Positions 8,943 through 21,191 are shown, counted from the stretch's first letter. The stretch: DNA of 64,000 bases from Trebonia sp963734665 (GCA_963734665.1 CAVTIR010000005.1:186001-250000); one strand, 5' to 3'. Notes: generated by a model from the sequence alone, not told the origin. Made by a program: numbers and translations.

Positions 8943-9281
8943 GTGTTCCATTCCGACGATGCCAATCCCTCGGTCATGTCGACGGACCTGCCGGCCGAGG
9001 TGTTCCTTCTTGACGTGCGCGAGGATGACGAGTGGGCCGCCGGGCACGCTCCGGACGCCGTGCACATCCCCGTCGGGACGCTGGCCGAGCGCGCCGGGGA
9101 GATCCCGCAGGACCGCGAGGTGTACGTGATCTGCCGGTCCGGCGCGCGCTCCGCCTACGCCGCCCAGGCCCTGGCGGGCGCCGGGTGGAAGACGGTCAAC
9201 GTGTCCGACGGCATGACCGGCTGGGCCGTCGCGGGCCGCCCCATGGTGAGCGAAACGGGCGCGGAGCCCTACGTCGCCTGA
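8943..9281 (+). CDS. Rhodanese-like domain protein
   Basis: Single rhodanese domain of 112 residues. Seen: FLLDVREDDEW, GHAPDAVHIPVG and the active-site loop VICRSGARSAYAA, where the Cys is the persulfide-forming residue, then a terminal GMTGWAVAGRP motif. The likely role is cytosolic sulfurtransfer or sulfane-sulfur handling; the partner is unknown. The start is GTG 8943, with AGGAG at 8931-8935 and 7 nt spacing; longer in-frame extensions upstream lack a conserved sequence. It stands alone between the MMPL gene and a repeat-rich intergenic region. Confidence 0.85.
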   Translation: MFHSDDANPSVMSTDLPAEVFLLDVREDDEWAAGHAPDAVHIPVGTLAERAGEIPQDREVYVICRSGARSAYAAQALAGAGWKTVNVSDGMTGWAVAGRPMVSETGAEPYVA

Positions 9282-9660
9282 TCGGCACCGCGTCCGTCGA
9301 AAATTTCATGAAATATCCGGCATGTCGTGCGCGCCAGCGCCCGACGTGTCGGATCCGGCGGACCGGAACGGCGAGCTACGCCGCTGATTTCGAAGATCTT
9401 GGATACTTAGGCACGCTATGGCGACACCATCGATCCAAGATCTTTTTCTAGCCACGAACTCTAATCGGCGATTTCGTGAAATGTCGGGCGCGCCGTCCAT
9501 GCGATGGCCTCTGCGAGTGGGTCACGCTCAACTTGGAGCTGCACGGGATGCCTCCGCTACCAGACGCTGTTGCCCAGCGAGTTCTCCGCGGTCGCCGAGG
9601 TGTTCCAGCGTGTTCAGCGCTGTAAACCCCCCGCTCGGCTCGGCTCTCTAGGCGGAATCG
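9282..9660. other. Gene-free region with inverted repeat
   Basis: No coding gene is supported here. It contains a perfect 12-bp inverted repeat AAGATCTTGGAT (9393-9404) / ATCCAAGATCTT (9433-9444), followed by TTTTT on the plus strand, which could work as a terminator for the rhodanese gene. It also holds two related AT-richer words, TTTCATGAAATATC and ATTTCGTGAAATGTC, that frame the inverted repeat. Confidence 0.5.
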
Positions 9661-9806
9661 GGATTTGCCCCCTAGCCGGTGGCCGTCGCCAGGGCCAGCG
9701 GGAGGACGGGATTTGTCCCCTTACCCGGTGGCCGTCGCCAGGGCCAGCGGGAGGACGGGATTTGTCCCCTTACCCGGTGGCCGTCGCCAGGGCCAGCGGG
9801 AGGACG
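9661..9806. repeat. Tandem triplication of the recQ 3' end
   Basis: Three copies of a 48-49 bp unit (starting GGATTTG at 9661, 9709 and 9758). The third copy contains the true stop and last twelve codons of the minus-strand recQ gene; the other two repeat that sequence downstream of the stop codon. There are no unique spacers, so it is not a CRISPR array. Confidence 0.85.
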
Positions 9807-11929
9807 GCCGGGGCGCCGGCGTCGCGCAGCAGCGCCGCCGCGACCGTCATTGTCCAGCCGGTGTCGATCTGGTCGTCGATGAGCAGGACCGGGCCGTCTG
9901 ACGCCTTGAGCGCGTTGCGGAGATCGTCCGGTACGACAACGGCGCGCCAGAGCGAGGCCAGGCGTTGGGCGCTGTTGTGCCGGCGCGGTCCTGGGCCGTC
10001 GGGCGTGGCGTAGCCGAGCGCGCCGAGGTAGGTCAGCCGGCCGATGGCGGCGATCCTCGTCCCCAGGCTGCCGATCAGCAGCGGCCGGGTGCGGGACGGC
10101 ATCGTCACGACGGATACCGGCCGCTGTGCCCAGTCCCAGGCGGCAAGCACCTTAACCAGCGCGTCCGTGAGCTGCGCGGTGACCGGCTCATCTGCTGCGC
10201 CCTCCGCGAGCAGGGCGCGCAGCGTGGTACCCCAGCCAATGTCAGTAAGGCGGCCAAGCGAACGGCCCGGCTCGGCGGTGCGGGCAGCGGGGATCTTGCC
10301 GGACGCGTCGATCCCGAGCTCCTTCATCCCGGTCGGCCACATCTTGCGCGGCTCTACCTCGACGCCGGGACGGGCCAGTCGTTCGCGTGCCGCTGACGCG
10401 CTGGCCTGCGACACGTCGGCGGGCCAGGGCTGGCCGGTGCAGTTATCGCACCGCCCGCAGGCGACCGCCTCGGGGTCGTCGAGCTCGCCGCGCAGGAACT
10501 CCATGCGGCACCCGTCAGTCGCCTCGTAGGTGAGCATCGCCTGCTGCTCGCGCTTCCGCTCCCTGGCCACCCGCTCGTAGCGCTCCCGGTCGTAGGACCA
10601 AGGCCGGCCAGTGGCGGCCCAGCCGCCGACGGTGCGGGTCACCGCGCCGTCCACGTCAAGCACCTTCAGCATCATCTCCAGCCGCCCGCGCGAGAGGTCG
10701 ACGTGAGTCTCGATCGCGGCCGTGGACAACGGCCGGCCAGCCGCGGAGAGCGTCTCAAGCGTCGCGCGGACCTGGCCCTCCGGCGGGAAGGCGAGCGAGG
10801 CGAAGTATGCCCAGATGTCGCGGTCCTGCCGGTCCGGCAACAGCACCACGTCGGCCCGCTCGACGCCGCGCCCGGCGCGGCCGATCTGCTGGTAGTAGGC
10901 GACAGGCGACTGCGGCGCGCCCAGGTGGACGACGAATCCGAGGTCGGGCTTGTCGAACCCCATGCCGAGCGCGCTCGTCGCGACCAGGGCCTTGACCCGG
11001 TTGGCGAGCAGGTCCTCCTCGGCCGCGAGCCGCTGCGCCTGGTCGTCCTTGCCGCTGTAGGCGGTGACTTTGATGCCCTGCTCGCGCAGGAACGCCGCGG
11101 CCTCGTACGCTGCGGCGACCGTCAGCGTGTAGATGATTCCCGAGTTCGGCAGCGCGCCGCTGGCGAGGTTTGCGGCAAGCCAGGCCAGCCGCATGGACGC
11201 GGTCGGCAGGCTGACGACCGCCAGGCGCAGCGACTCTCGGTCGAGAGAGCCGCGAAGCACAAGCACGGCACCTTCTTCCGCTACTTCTTCGCCGGAGGCG
11301 GTGGAACCGGCGCCGACGCCGAGCTGCTCCGCGACATCCGCAGTCACCCGGGCGTTGGCGGTAGCGGTGGTGGCAAGCACCGGGATATGGGCTGGCAGGG
11401 TCGACAGGAGCGTCCTGATCCGGCGGTAATCCGGCCGGAAGTCGTGGCCCCAGTCGGAGATGCAGTGTGCCTCGTCGATCACGATCAGCCCGGCCGTCGC
11501 CGTGAGCTGCGGCAGGACGTTGTCGCGGAACCCCGGGTTGTTCAGCCGCTCCGGGCTGACGAGCAGGACGTCGACCGCGCCCTCGCGGATCTCGGCGTGC
11601 ACCCGCTCCCACTCCTCAAGGTTCGCCGAGTTGATCGTCCGCGCGTGGATGCCCGCCCGCGCCGCGGCGTCGACCTGGTTGCGCATCAGCGCGAGCAGCG
11701 GCGAGACGATGACCGTCGGCCCGGTGCCCTGAGCGCGCAGCAACGCGGTCGCGACGAAGTACACCGCCGACTTGCCCCACCCGGTCCGCTGCACCACGAG
11801 CGCCCGGCGCCGCCCCGCGACTAGGGCGCGGATCGCCGTCCACTGGTCGTCCCGCAGTCGCGCGTGCTCGCCGGCGAGCGCACGCAGGTGCGCCTCGGCC
11901 GCGGAGCGGAGTTCCTGGTCGTCCGTCAT
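9770..11929 (-). CDS. recQ: RecQ-family DNA helicase with phosphoribosyltransferase-like tail
   Basis: ATP-dependent 3'-5' DNA helicase of 719 residues. Seen: motif I QRTGWGKSA (residues 48-55), motif II DEAH (152-155), SPLLALMRNQ, ATTATAN, helicase C motifs (SALGMGFDKPDLGFVVH, QQIGRAGRG) and a zinc-binding cluster CRMEFLRGELDD...CGRCDNC around 440-480. In place of an HRDC domain, the C-terminal roughly 200 residues end with VLLIDDQIDTGWTMT, which matches the PRPP-binding loop of type I phosphoribosyltransferases. This suggests a helicase-PRTase fusion of the ComF-like sort. The helicase assignment is firm; the PRTase domain is inferred from one motif. Its 3' end is copied in tandem downstream. 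Confidence 0.9.
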   Translation of the reverse strand: MTDDQELRSAAEAHLRALAGEHARLRDDQWTAIRALVAGRRRALVVQRTGWGKSAVYFVATALLRAQGTGPTVIVSPLLALMRNQVDAAARAGIHARTINSANLEEWERVHAEIREGAVDVLLVSPERLNNPGFRDNVLPQLTATAGLIVIDEAHCISDWGHDFRPDYRRIRTLLSTLPAHIPVLATTATANARVTADVAEQLGVGAGSTASGEEVAEEGAVLVLRGSLDRESLRLAVVSLPTASMRLAWLAANLASGALPNSGIIYTLTVAAAYEAAAFLREQGIKVTAYSGKDDQAQRLAAEEDLLANRVKALVATSALGMGFDKPDLGFVVHLGAPQSPVAYYQQIGRAGRGVERADVVLLPDRQDRDIWAYFASLAFPPEGQVRATLETLSAAGRPLSTAAIETHVDLSRGRLEMMLKVLDVDGAVTRTVGGWAATGRPWSYDRERYERVARERKREQQAMLTYEATDGCRMEFLRGELDDPEAVACGRCDNCTGQPWPADVSQASASAARERLARPGVEVEPRKMWPTGMKELGIDASGKIPAARTAEPGRSLGRLTDIGWGTTLRALLAEGAADEPVTAQLTDALVKVLAAWDWAQRPVSVVTMPSRTRPLLIGSLGTRIAAIGRLTYLGALGYATPDGPGPRRHNSAQRLASLWRAVVVPDDLRNALKASDGPVLLIDDQIDTGWTMTVAAALLRDAGAPAVLPLALATATG

Positions 11930-12093
11930 AGTTCCAGTGCTATCAAGAATGGATGCTCTGCGTAGCGATTATCATACATCTAGTTACCGAGCGTCACTAA
12001 ATGTGTCATGGGGTCATCAGGGACGGTTGTGACCATGAACCGCATGCCGTGCCCAGGGTAGCCAGGTGCAGGCGACCGCCTAGCATCGACGGT

Positions 12094-12462
12094 GTGACTG
12101 ACATCGTGTCGATCAGGGACCTGCGGGTCTCCACGGTCATCGGGGTGTACGGCTGGGAGCGCGAGATCGAGCAGGCGCTCACTTTCTCCGTGGACATGGG
12201 CGCAGATGTCGCCAAGGCTGCCGCCCTCGACGACCTCAAGGACGCGCTCGACTACTCGGCGGTCGCGCACACGATCAAGTGCGTCGTCATCGAGGGCAAG
12301 TTCCAGCTCATCGAGACTGCCGCCGAGCACGTCGCGCAGCGCCTCATCGCCGACTACGGCCTTACCTGGGTCCGCGTCGAGGTGGTTAAGCCGATCCCGA
12401 CCGAGGGCTACAGGGCCGCGATCACCATCGAGCGCGGGACCCACCCGGCCAGGCTGCTCTAG
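12094..12462 (+). CDS. folB: Dihydroneopterin aldolase family protein (FolB/FolX)
   Basis: Protein of 122 residues in the tetrahydrofolate pathway, converting 7,8-dihydroneopterin to 6-hydroxymethyl-dihydropterin and glycolaldehyde. Seen: IRDLRVSTVIGVYGWEREIEQ (active-site Glu region), the DDLKDALDYSAV segment, FQLIETAAEHVAQRL, and a late Lys in VEVVKPIP. The sequence is a little divergent from typical FolB, so the related dihydroneopterin-triphosphate epimerase FolX remains possible. GTG 12094 lies 7 nt after a TAGCAT -10 box (12081-12086), suggesting leaderless expression. No other folate genes are adjacent. Confidence 0.8.
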   Translation: MTDIVSIRDLRVSTVIGVYGWEREIEQALTFSVDMGADVAKAAALDDLKDALDYSAVAHTIKCVVIEGKFQLIETAAEHVAQRLIADYGLTWVRVEVVKPIPTEGYRAAITIERGTHPARLL

Positions 12463-12487
12463 CGGAACGGCGCATCCCGCCTCGTCC

Positions 12488-12530
12488 CAATCGCTACCTC
12501 CTACCTCGACGAGGTAGGAGGTAGCGATTG
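12488..12530. terminator. Perfect 20-bp hairpin downstream of folB
   Basis: Arms 12488-12507 and 12511-12530 are perfect complements around a GAC loop. The stem contains CTACCTCCTACCTC and its complement, so the transcript would carry both AGGAGG-like and anti-Shine-Dalgarno-like strings. No T-run follows, so it may be a factor-dependent terminator or a different element. Confidence 0.5.
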
Positions 12531-12693
12531 AGGTCGTTTCGTAGCAGGGGTGCAGGTCCACCGGGCTGCGCTGAGCCGAGCGAGGGGAACAGGCGGAGCG
12601 CGGAACCGTTATGGATGACTGAGCACGCTAACCGTCGCGGACCCGATCGCTGTGGGCGGACAGCGGCCGGGGAACAATCCAAGGCTCCAGGTT

Positions 12694-12714
12694 CTTGAGT
12701 GTTGTTGACTCAAC
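12694..12714. promoter_or_regulatory. HAIR element (HspR operator) upstream of lon
   Basis: CTTGAGT-N7-ACTCAAC matches the HspR-associated inverted repeat CTTGAGT-N7-ACTCAAG at 13 of 14 arm positions. It sits 16 bp before the lon start codon. In streptomycetes HspR represses lon, dnaK and clpB through this motif (established), so heat-shock derepression of lon is expected here. Confidence 0.85.
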
Positions 12715-12729
12715 TTTAGGAGGGGCCTA

Positions 12730-15150
<2,421 letters not shown>

Positions 15151-15165
15151 TTCGGCTAGTCAGTA

Positions 15166-15205
15166 GTAGCGGCGGCCGGCCCGCGTTCGGGCCGGCCGCC
15201 GCTAC
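15166..15205 (+). terminator. Intrinsic terminator of lon
   Basis: A perfect 18-bp GC-rich stem (15166-15183 / 15188-15205) with a CGTT loop, followed by CTCTTTTAA. It lies 16 bp beyond the lon stop. Confidence 0.85.
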
Positions 15206-15228
15206 CTCTTTTAAGGAGACCGAACGGT

Positions 15229-15295
15229 CGAGTTCTTTCATCCTGCCCCTCGCCCCGAAGTCTGTCGGCCAGGACCGTCAGGATGAAAGAACTCG
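15229..15295. repeat. Hairpin element, copy 1 of 2
   Basis: Outer arms CGAGTTCTTTCATCCTG (15229-15245) and its perfect complement (15279-15295). The interior has TCTGTCGGCC...CCGTCAG, able to form a smaller stem. It matches the element at 20062-20130 in length, in the TTTCATCCTG core and in the inner GTCTG...GTCAGGA blocks, while the outer arm sequence differs but still pairs. It lies between the ends of lon and the zur-like gene. Confidence 0.7.
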
Positions 15296-15341
15296 CAGTG
15301 TTTCACCGCCACGGACCCGAGTCACGTGCCGGCCTTGGTCG

Positions 15342-15369
15342 CGGGGCTACGGGGGGTCTTCCCCCCGGG
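15342..15369. repeat. GC-palindrome element beside zur
   Basis: Member of the dispersed GGGGGxCGACCCCC family (here ending TACGGGGGGTCTTCCCCCCGGG), located 3 bp past the stop of the Fur-family gene read on the minus strand. It could serve as its terminator hairpin. Confidence 0.6.
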
Positions 15370-15372
15370 AAA

Positions 15373-15789
15373 TTACTGGTGATCGGGGCACAGGCCGAAC
15401 AACTCGACCGTGTGATTGACGGAGGTGAACCCGGCCTCGGCGGCGACCTTCTCCGCCCACTGCTCGACCACGCGCCCCTCGACCTCGACGCTGCGGCCGC
15501 ACTCGCGGCACGTCAGGTGGTGGTGGTGCGCGGTGGAGCCGCACTGCCGGTAGAGGGACTCGCCCGACGGGTCGCGGATCGTGTCGATCACGCCCTGCTC
15601 GCTGAGCACCTGCAGGTGGCGGTACACGGTGGTGAGGCCGACCGTCTCGCCCAGGCGGCGCAATTCGGCGTGGATCTCCTGGGCGCTGCGGAAGCCGGGC
15701 AGGCTAGCCATGGCGGCGGCCACGGCCGACGCTTGCTTCGTGCCCCGCACGCGGGTGCCGCGCGGTTGATCCGGTGTCACATCTTGCAA
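15373..15789 (-). CDS. zur: Fur-family regulator, probably Zur
   Basis: Metal-responsive repressor of 138 residues. Seen: winged helix (SAQEIHAELRRLGETVGLTTVYRHLQ), the metal-binding HHHHLTCRECG motif near residues 88-98, and a C-terminal ...NHTVELFGLCPDH with further His/Cys ligands. Only one complete CxxC pair is present, plus a single late Cys. The best operator candidate in the window (15876-15896) lies about 90 bp upstream, consistent with autoregulation. Zur (zinc) is preferred over Fur or Nur because of this site and the cluster of Cys/His ligands, but the metal is inferred. Confidence 0.8.
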   Translation of the reverse strand: MQDVTPDQPRGTRVRGTKQASAVAAAMASLPGFRSAQEIHAELRRLGETVGLTTVYRHLQVLSEQGVIDTIRDPSGESLYRQCGSTAHHHHLTCRECGRSVEVEGRVVEQWAEKVAAEAGFTSVNHTVELFGLCPDHQ

Positions 15790-15875
15790 AGTTAGCCGGC
15801 CTTCCTGCCTATGGCCATGGACGCGGGATCCGCGCCACTCTGGTCGTGCCCGTGTTCCGCGTTCCGGTTACCTAG

Positions 15876-15896
15876 TGATAATGGGAACGATTATCA
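15876..15896. promoter_or_regulatory. Fur/Zur box
   Basis: TGATAAT-N7-ATTATCA is a perfect 7-7-7 inverted repeat of the Fur-superfamily type, standing out as AT-rich in a GC-rich region. It lies between the divergent zur-like gene and the GH16 gene, so it may control one or both. Confidence 0.75.
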
Positions 15897-16080
15897 TCAA
15901 CGCTGGACCGGGCGGAAATGTGCCCGGGCGGGATGCGCCCGCGCGGTGGCACCGGGCCGTTGCCAGCTGAATTCTGGCGGATTTGAGAAGATCACAATCA
16001 TCACAGGCTCCCTGTGGTAATTTTCAACAGCGCAAACGGGGCCTGCCTAGCTGTCTTGCCGCCATGTGATTGGACGTGCG

Positions 16081-17289
16081 ATGCATCTCGACCACAGGCC
16101 CGACCGACCTGTGCGGCCCCAGAACAACGACCCGAGGCCTGGCAGCCCCCGTTCCTGGGTACGCGAGACAAGGGCCGAGCACACGCTGGACTACTTCAGG
16201 CCTGAGAGTCGAAGGCCCAGCGATCCCGAGCATTCGAACCCTGCACCACCTTCAGGCCCCAGGCACGGCGGCCCAAGGCGAAGCACCGCGAAACCCAAGG
16301 GCCGTTCGATGCGCACGGCCTTCATGATGACCGGCGTCCTCGGCGTCGTGTTCGTGCTCGCGGTTGGCCTGGTGGCGCTGGTGGCGCTGAAGGGCTCTCC
16401 GTCCGGGCCTAAGGCCGTCGCGCTCACGAAGGCGATCGCGACCCGGAAGGCCACGGCGCCCGCGAAACCCGCCCTGTCGCCGAAGGCCAAGAAGACCGCG
16501 AAGGCCACCCCGTCACCGAAGGCCAGCAAGTCCGCGACGCCAAGCCCGCCACCGTCGAAGCCGACGGCCAGCACACCGCCGTCGGTGCTTACGGTGCCGG
16601 CAGGCTGGACGCTGGCCTTCGACCCGAGCTTCTCCGGGTCGACCCTTGACACCAGCACGTGGGCCACCTGCTACGACTGGGCGACGAACCCGAGCGTCGG
16701 CTGCGACGACAATCCCACCGACGAAAAAGAGTGGTACATCCCCTCCCAGGCGCAGGTGAGCGGCGGCACCCTCAACCTGGTAGCGAAGCAGGAATCGACC
16801 CCGGGCCTTTCGACCAGCGGGGCGCCGGAGACCTTCACCTGCCGTTCCGGGATGGTCACCTCACTGCCCAGCTTCAACTTCACGTACGGGCTTATCTCGA
16901 TCACGGCCAAGCTCCCGTACGGGCCTGGCCTGTGGCCGGCCCTCTGGCTCGCCGCCTCCAACAACCAGTGGCCGCCGGAGCTGGACATCATGGAGCACTG
17001 GTACAGCGAGGCGCAGTACAAGGTTTACGACCACACGGTCGGCAAGGAGTACCTCGGCGGCCCGGTCGCCACCCCGGGCAACCTCTCGGCTGGCTTCAAC
17101 ACGTTCTCGCTGCTCTGGACCAAGGACCGGGTCACCTGGTACGTCGACGGGACGCAGGTTTATACCACGACCTCCTACGTGCCGCAGCAGTCGATGTACT
17201 TCATCGCCAACGTGGCCGATGACAGCACCGCCACCGGTGCCTGCAACGGAACGATGGAGATCTCGTCGGTCAAGGTGTGGACGCCGTAG
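16081..17289 (+). CDS. Membrane-anchored GH16-family glycoside hydrolase
   Basis: Protein of about 402 residues. It has a long hydrophilic, Pro/Arg-rich N-terminus, one transmembrane helix near residues 80-104 (TAFMMTGVLGVVFVLAVGLV), an extracytoplasmic Lys/Ala/Pro/Ser-rich linker, and a C-terminal jelly-roll GH16 domain. The catalytic signature E-x-D-x-x-E is present as PELDIMEHW near residue 300, with RSGMVTSLPSFNFTYG and GLWPALWLA. GH16 enzymes hydrolyse beta-1,3/1,4-glucans, agar-like or related beta-glycans; the substrate cannot be told. ATG 16081 is chosen; a GTG at 16066 is possible. The Zur box upstream could regulate it. Confidence 0.85.
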   Translation: MHLDHRPDRPVRPQNNDPRPGSPRSWVRETRAEHTLDYFRPESRRPSDPEHSNPAPPSGPRHGGPRRSTAKPKGRSMRTAFMMTGVLGVVFVLAVGLVALVALKGSPSGPKAVALTKAIATRKATAPAKPALSPKAKKTAKATPSPKASKSATPSPPPSKPTASTPPSVLTVPAGWTLAFDPSFSGSTLDTSTWATCYDWATNPSVGCDDNPTDEKEWYIPSQAQVSGGTLNLVAKQESTPGLSTSGAPETFTCRSGMVTSLPSFNFTYGLISITAKLPYGPGLWPALWLAASNNQWPPELDIMEHWYSEAQYKVYDHTVGKEYLGGPVATPGNLSAGFNTFSLLWTKDRVTWYVDGTQVYTTTSYVPQQSMYFIANVADDSTATGACNGTMEISSVKVWTP

Positions 17290-17341
17290 CGGCGAGGTGC
17301 CTCGTGTCGGCTAACGAGCTGTACTGGTAAGAATTGGGAGT

Positions 17342-19396
<2,055 letters not shown>

Positions 19397-19488
19397 TTTC
19401 GCTCGCCTACGGCGCGGTACCCGGATGGTGCCGCTGCGCCCCTGGGCAGCGTGTTGACCGGGTCGCCTTGCAGTGTAAGCATAATTAC

Positions 19489-19989
19489 ATGAGTACGGAA
19501 ATACAGGCCTGGCTCGTCGGGCGGCTTCCTGATGAGTGGTTCTCCGGTCCGGCGGATGTCACCGTGGACCGCGAGGAGATCACGATCACCGGTACGCTAC
19601 CTGAGCCCGAGTCCGACGACGTGGACGCGGCCGCCGAGGGGCGGATCAAGCGGTTCCGCGAGGAGACCCGCGCGCGGCGGATCGACATCGCGAGCGAAGC
19701 CGAGCGTAAGTTCGGCAAGAAGGTCGCCTGGGGTGCGCGCTGCGGCAGCGTGACTGAGATTTTCACCGCACTGTCCGTCCCGGTCATGACCAGGCTCCGA
19801 CAGTCGGAGCGGCGGGTGCTCGACACCCTGGTCGACGCGGGCGTTGCCCGTTCCAGGTCAGACGCGCTCGCCTGGTGCGTCCGGCTGACCGGCGAGCACA
19901 CCGATGCCTGGCTGGCCGAGCTCCGCGACGCGCTGCGCCGTGTCGAGGAGGTGCGCGCCCAGGGTCCGCAGGGACCGCCAGCCCAATAA
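19489..19989 (+). CDS. Conserved hypothetical protein
   Basis: Protein of 166 residues, soluble and charged, with no motif I can name. An N-terminal strand-rich part (WLVGRLPDEWFSGPADVTVDREEITITG) is followed by helical segments (RIKRFREETRARRIDIASEAERKFG) and a C-terminal half (VMTRLRQSERRVLDTLVDAGVARSRSDALAWCVRL) that looks like a ribbon-helix-helix or coiled region. The ATG lies 3 nt after CATAAT (19480-19485) within a TGTAA-N6-TTACA palindrome (19474-19489), so the promoter may be leaderless and operator-controlled. Function unknown. Confidence 0.65.
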   Translation: MSTEIQAWLVGRLPDEWFSGPADVTVDREEITITGTLPEPESDDVDAAAEGRIKRFREETRARRIDIASEAERKFGKKVAWGARCGSVTEIFTALSVPVMTRLRQSERRVLDTLVDAGVARSRSDALAWCVRLTGEHTDAWLAELRDALRRVEEVRAQGPQGPPAQ

Positions 19990-20061
19990 CCGCACATCTC
20001 ACCAGCCTCTCGGGTAAAGCGGCATGTCGTGAGCCCTCGGTCGGATACCGTGGCTTAGGAC

Positions 20062-20130
20062 CGAATCTTTTCATCCTGTCTTCCTCCTGGAGGTCTGACA
20101 GGCCGGTGCTGTCAGGACGAAAAAGATTCG
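20062..20130. repeat. Hairpin element, copy 2 of 2
   Basis: Outer arms CGAATCTTTTCATCCTG (20062-20078) and CAGGACGAAAAAGATTCG (20113-20130) pair with one bulge. Inside, CTGACAG-N7-CTGTCAG forms a second stem that shares the CAG with the outer arm, and CCTCC-T-GGAGG a third. It is the partner of 15229-15295. It lies in the leader of uppS, 45 bp before its start codon. Confidence 0.7.
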
Positions 20131-20174
20131 TAAGAAGGCTCTTGTGCGCGCTCTGCGGCGAGGAAGGTCGGTTC

Positions 20175-20936
20175 ATGGGATACCGCGACCTGGGCTACCG
20201 GCTGTACGAGCGGAGGCTGGAGGCGTACCTGGCGGGGAAGCAGGTTCCCCGGCATGTCGGGGTGATGTGCGACGGCAACCGGCGCTGGGCCAGGTCCGCC
20301 GGGCACACCGACGTCAGCAAGGGGCACCTCAAGGGCGCTGACAAGATCTTCGAGCTGCTCCAGTGGTGCAAGGAGACCGGCGTCGAGGTCGTGACCCTCT
20401 GGCTGCTGTCCACCGACAACCTCAGCCGCCAGGAAGAGGAGCTCGGCCCGTTGCTCACGATCATCGAGGACACGGTGAACGGCCTGGTTGACGAGGGCTG
20501 GCACGTGAACCCCGTGGGCGCGCTCGACCTGCTGCCCGACCACACCGCGCGCGTCCTGAAGTACGCTGCCGAGGCGACCGTCAACAATCCAGGCCTGCTG
20601 GTCAACGTGGCCGTCGGCTATGGCGGGCGGCGCGAGATCGCGGACGCGGTCCGCAGCCTCCTGATCGAGCAGGCGAACAAGGGCATCACGATCGAGCAGC
20701 TCGCCGAGAGCATCGACGTCGAGCACATCGCCGAGCACCTTTACACGGCCGGCCAGCCCGACCCGGACCTGGTGATCAGGACCAGCGGCGAGCAGCGCCT
20801 CGGCGGGTTCCTACTGTGGCAATCGACACATTCCGAGTTCTACTTCTGCGACGCGTACTGGCCGGCCTTCCGCAAAGTGGACTTCCTGCGGGCATTGCGC
20901 TCTTATTCCGAGCGCAACCGTAGGTTTGGCGCATAA
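20175..20936 (+). CDS. uppS: Isoprenyl transferase (cis-prenyl diphosphate synthase)
   Basis: Protein of 253 residues in the UppS family, condensing isopentenyl diphosphate onto an allylic primer to make the lipid carrier or short cis-prenyl diphosphates for wall synthesis. Seen: the catalytic Asp and P-loop HVGVMCDGNRRWAR near residues 27-40, DLVIRTSGEQRLGGFLLWQ and the terminal YFCDAYWPAFRKVDF. This subgroup resembles the mycobacterial short-chain (Z,E)-farnesyl/decaprenyl synthases; the chain length cannot be assigned. ATG 20175 has AGGAAGG 7 nt upstream. The hairpin element at 20062-20130 lies in the probable leader. Confidence 0.9.
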   Translation: MGYRDLGYRLYERRLEAYLAGKQVPRHVGVMCDGNRRWARSAGHTDVSKGHLKGADKIFELLQWCKETGVEVVTLWLLSTDNLSRQEEELGPLLTIIEDTVNGLVDEGWHVNPVGALDLLPDHTARVLKYAAEATVNNPGLLVNVAVGYGGRREIADAVRSLLIEQANKGITIEQLAESIDVEHIAEHLYTAGQPDPDLVIRTSGEQRLGGFLLWQSTHSEFYFCDAYWPAFRKVDFLRALRSYSERNRRFGA

Positions 20937-21191
20937 CGTTACTGCTTCCCTGCTCGAATTTAGGGCTTTTCCCTGCGCCCAAGCATGGGTACCTTCAGAG
21001 ATGGCGGGCACCTCCCCAGGGTGCCCACGCGGGAGGCCCCCTGAGTTCGCTACGTGCGACGAGAGGGCCGGCGCGGCCCTCTAGGGTGGGCAGCCCCGGT
21101 CCGTTCGACACGTTTGTCCCCGGAGGACCGGGGCGCGGCGTGTCCTGTCCGCGGTGCCGGGTCTCGAGCCCGGCGCCCAGGGGAGTTTTGC
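20937..21191 (+). promoter_or_regulatory. Structured 5' leader of phoH2
   Basis: 255 bp with no supported gene. It contains at least four consecutive hairpins: GGGCACC/GGTGCCC near 21004-21025, GAGGGCC/GGCCCTC near 21061-21081, CCCCGG/CCGGGG near 21118-21133, and GCCGGG/CCCGGC near 21155-21175, the last ending a few bases before the ribosome binding site GGGGAG. It could hold a terminator for uppS and a regulatory leader. No known riboswitch consensus was recognised. Confidence 0.4.

Noticed and set aside
9661..9806. CRISPR-like tandem repeat
   Set aside because: Units are contiguous without unique spacers and derive from the recQ 3' end; no cas gene is present.
10703..11824. Plus-strand open frame of 373 codons opposite recQ
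   Set aside because: Antisense shadow of the RecQ helicase domain, with no recognisable motif.
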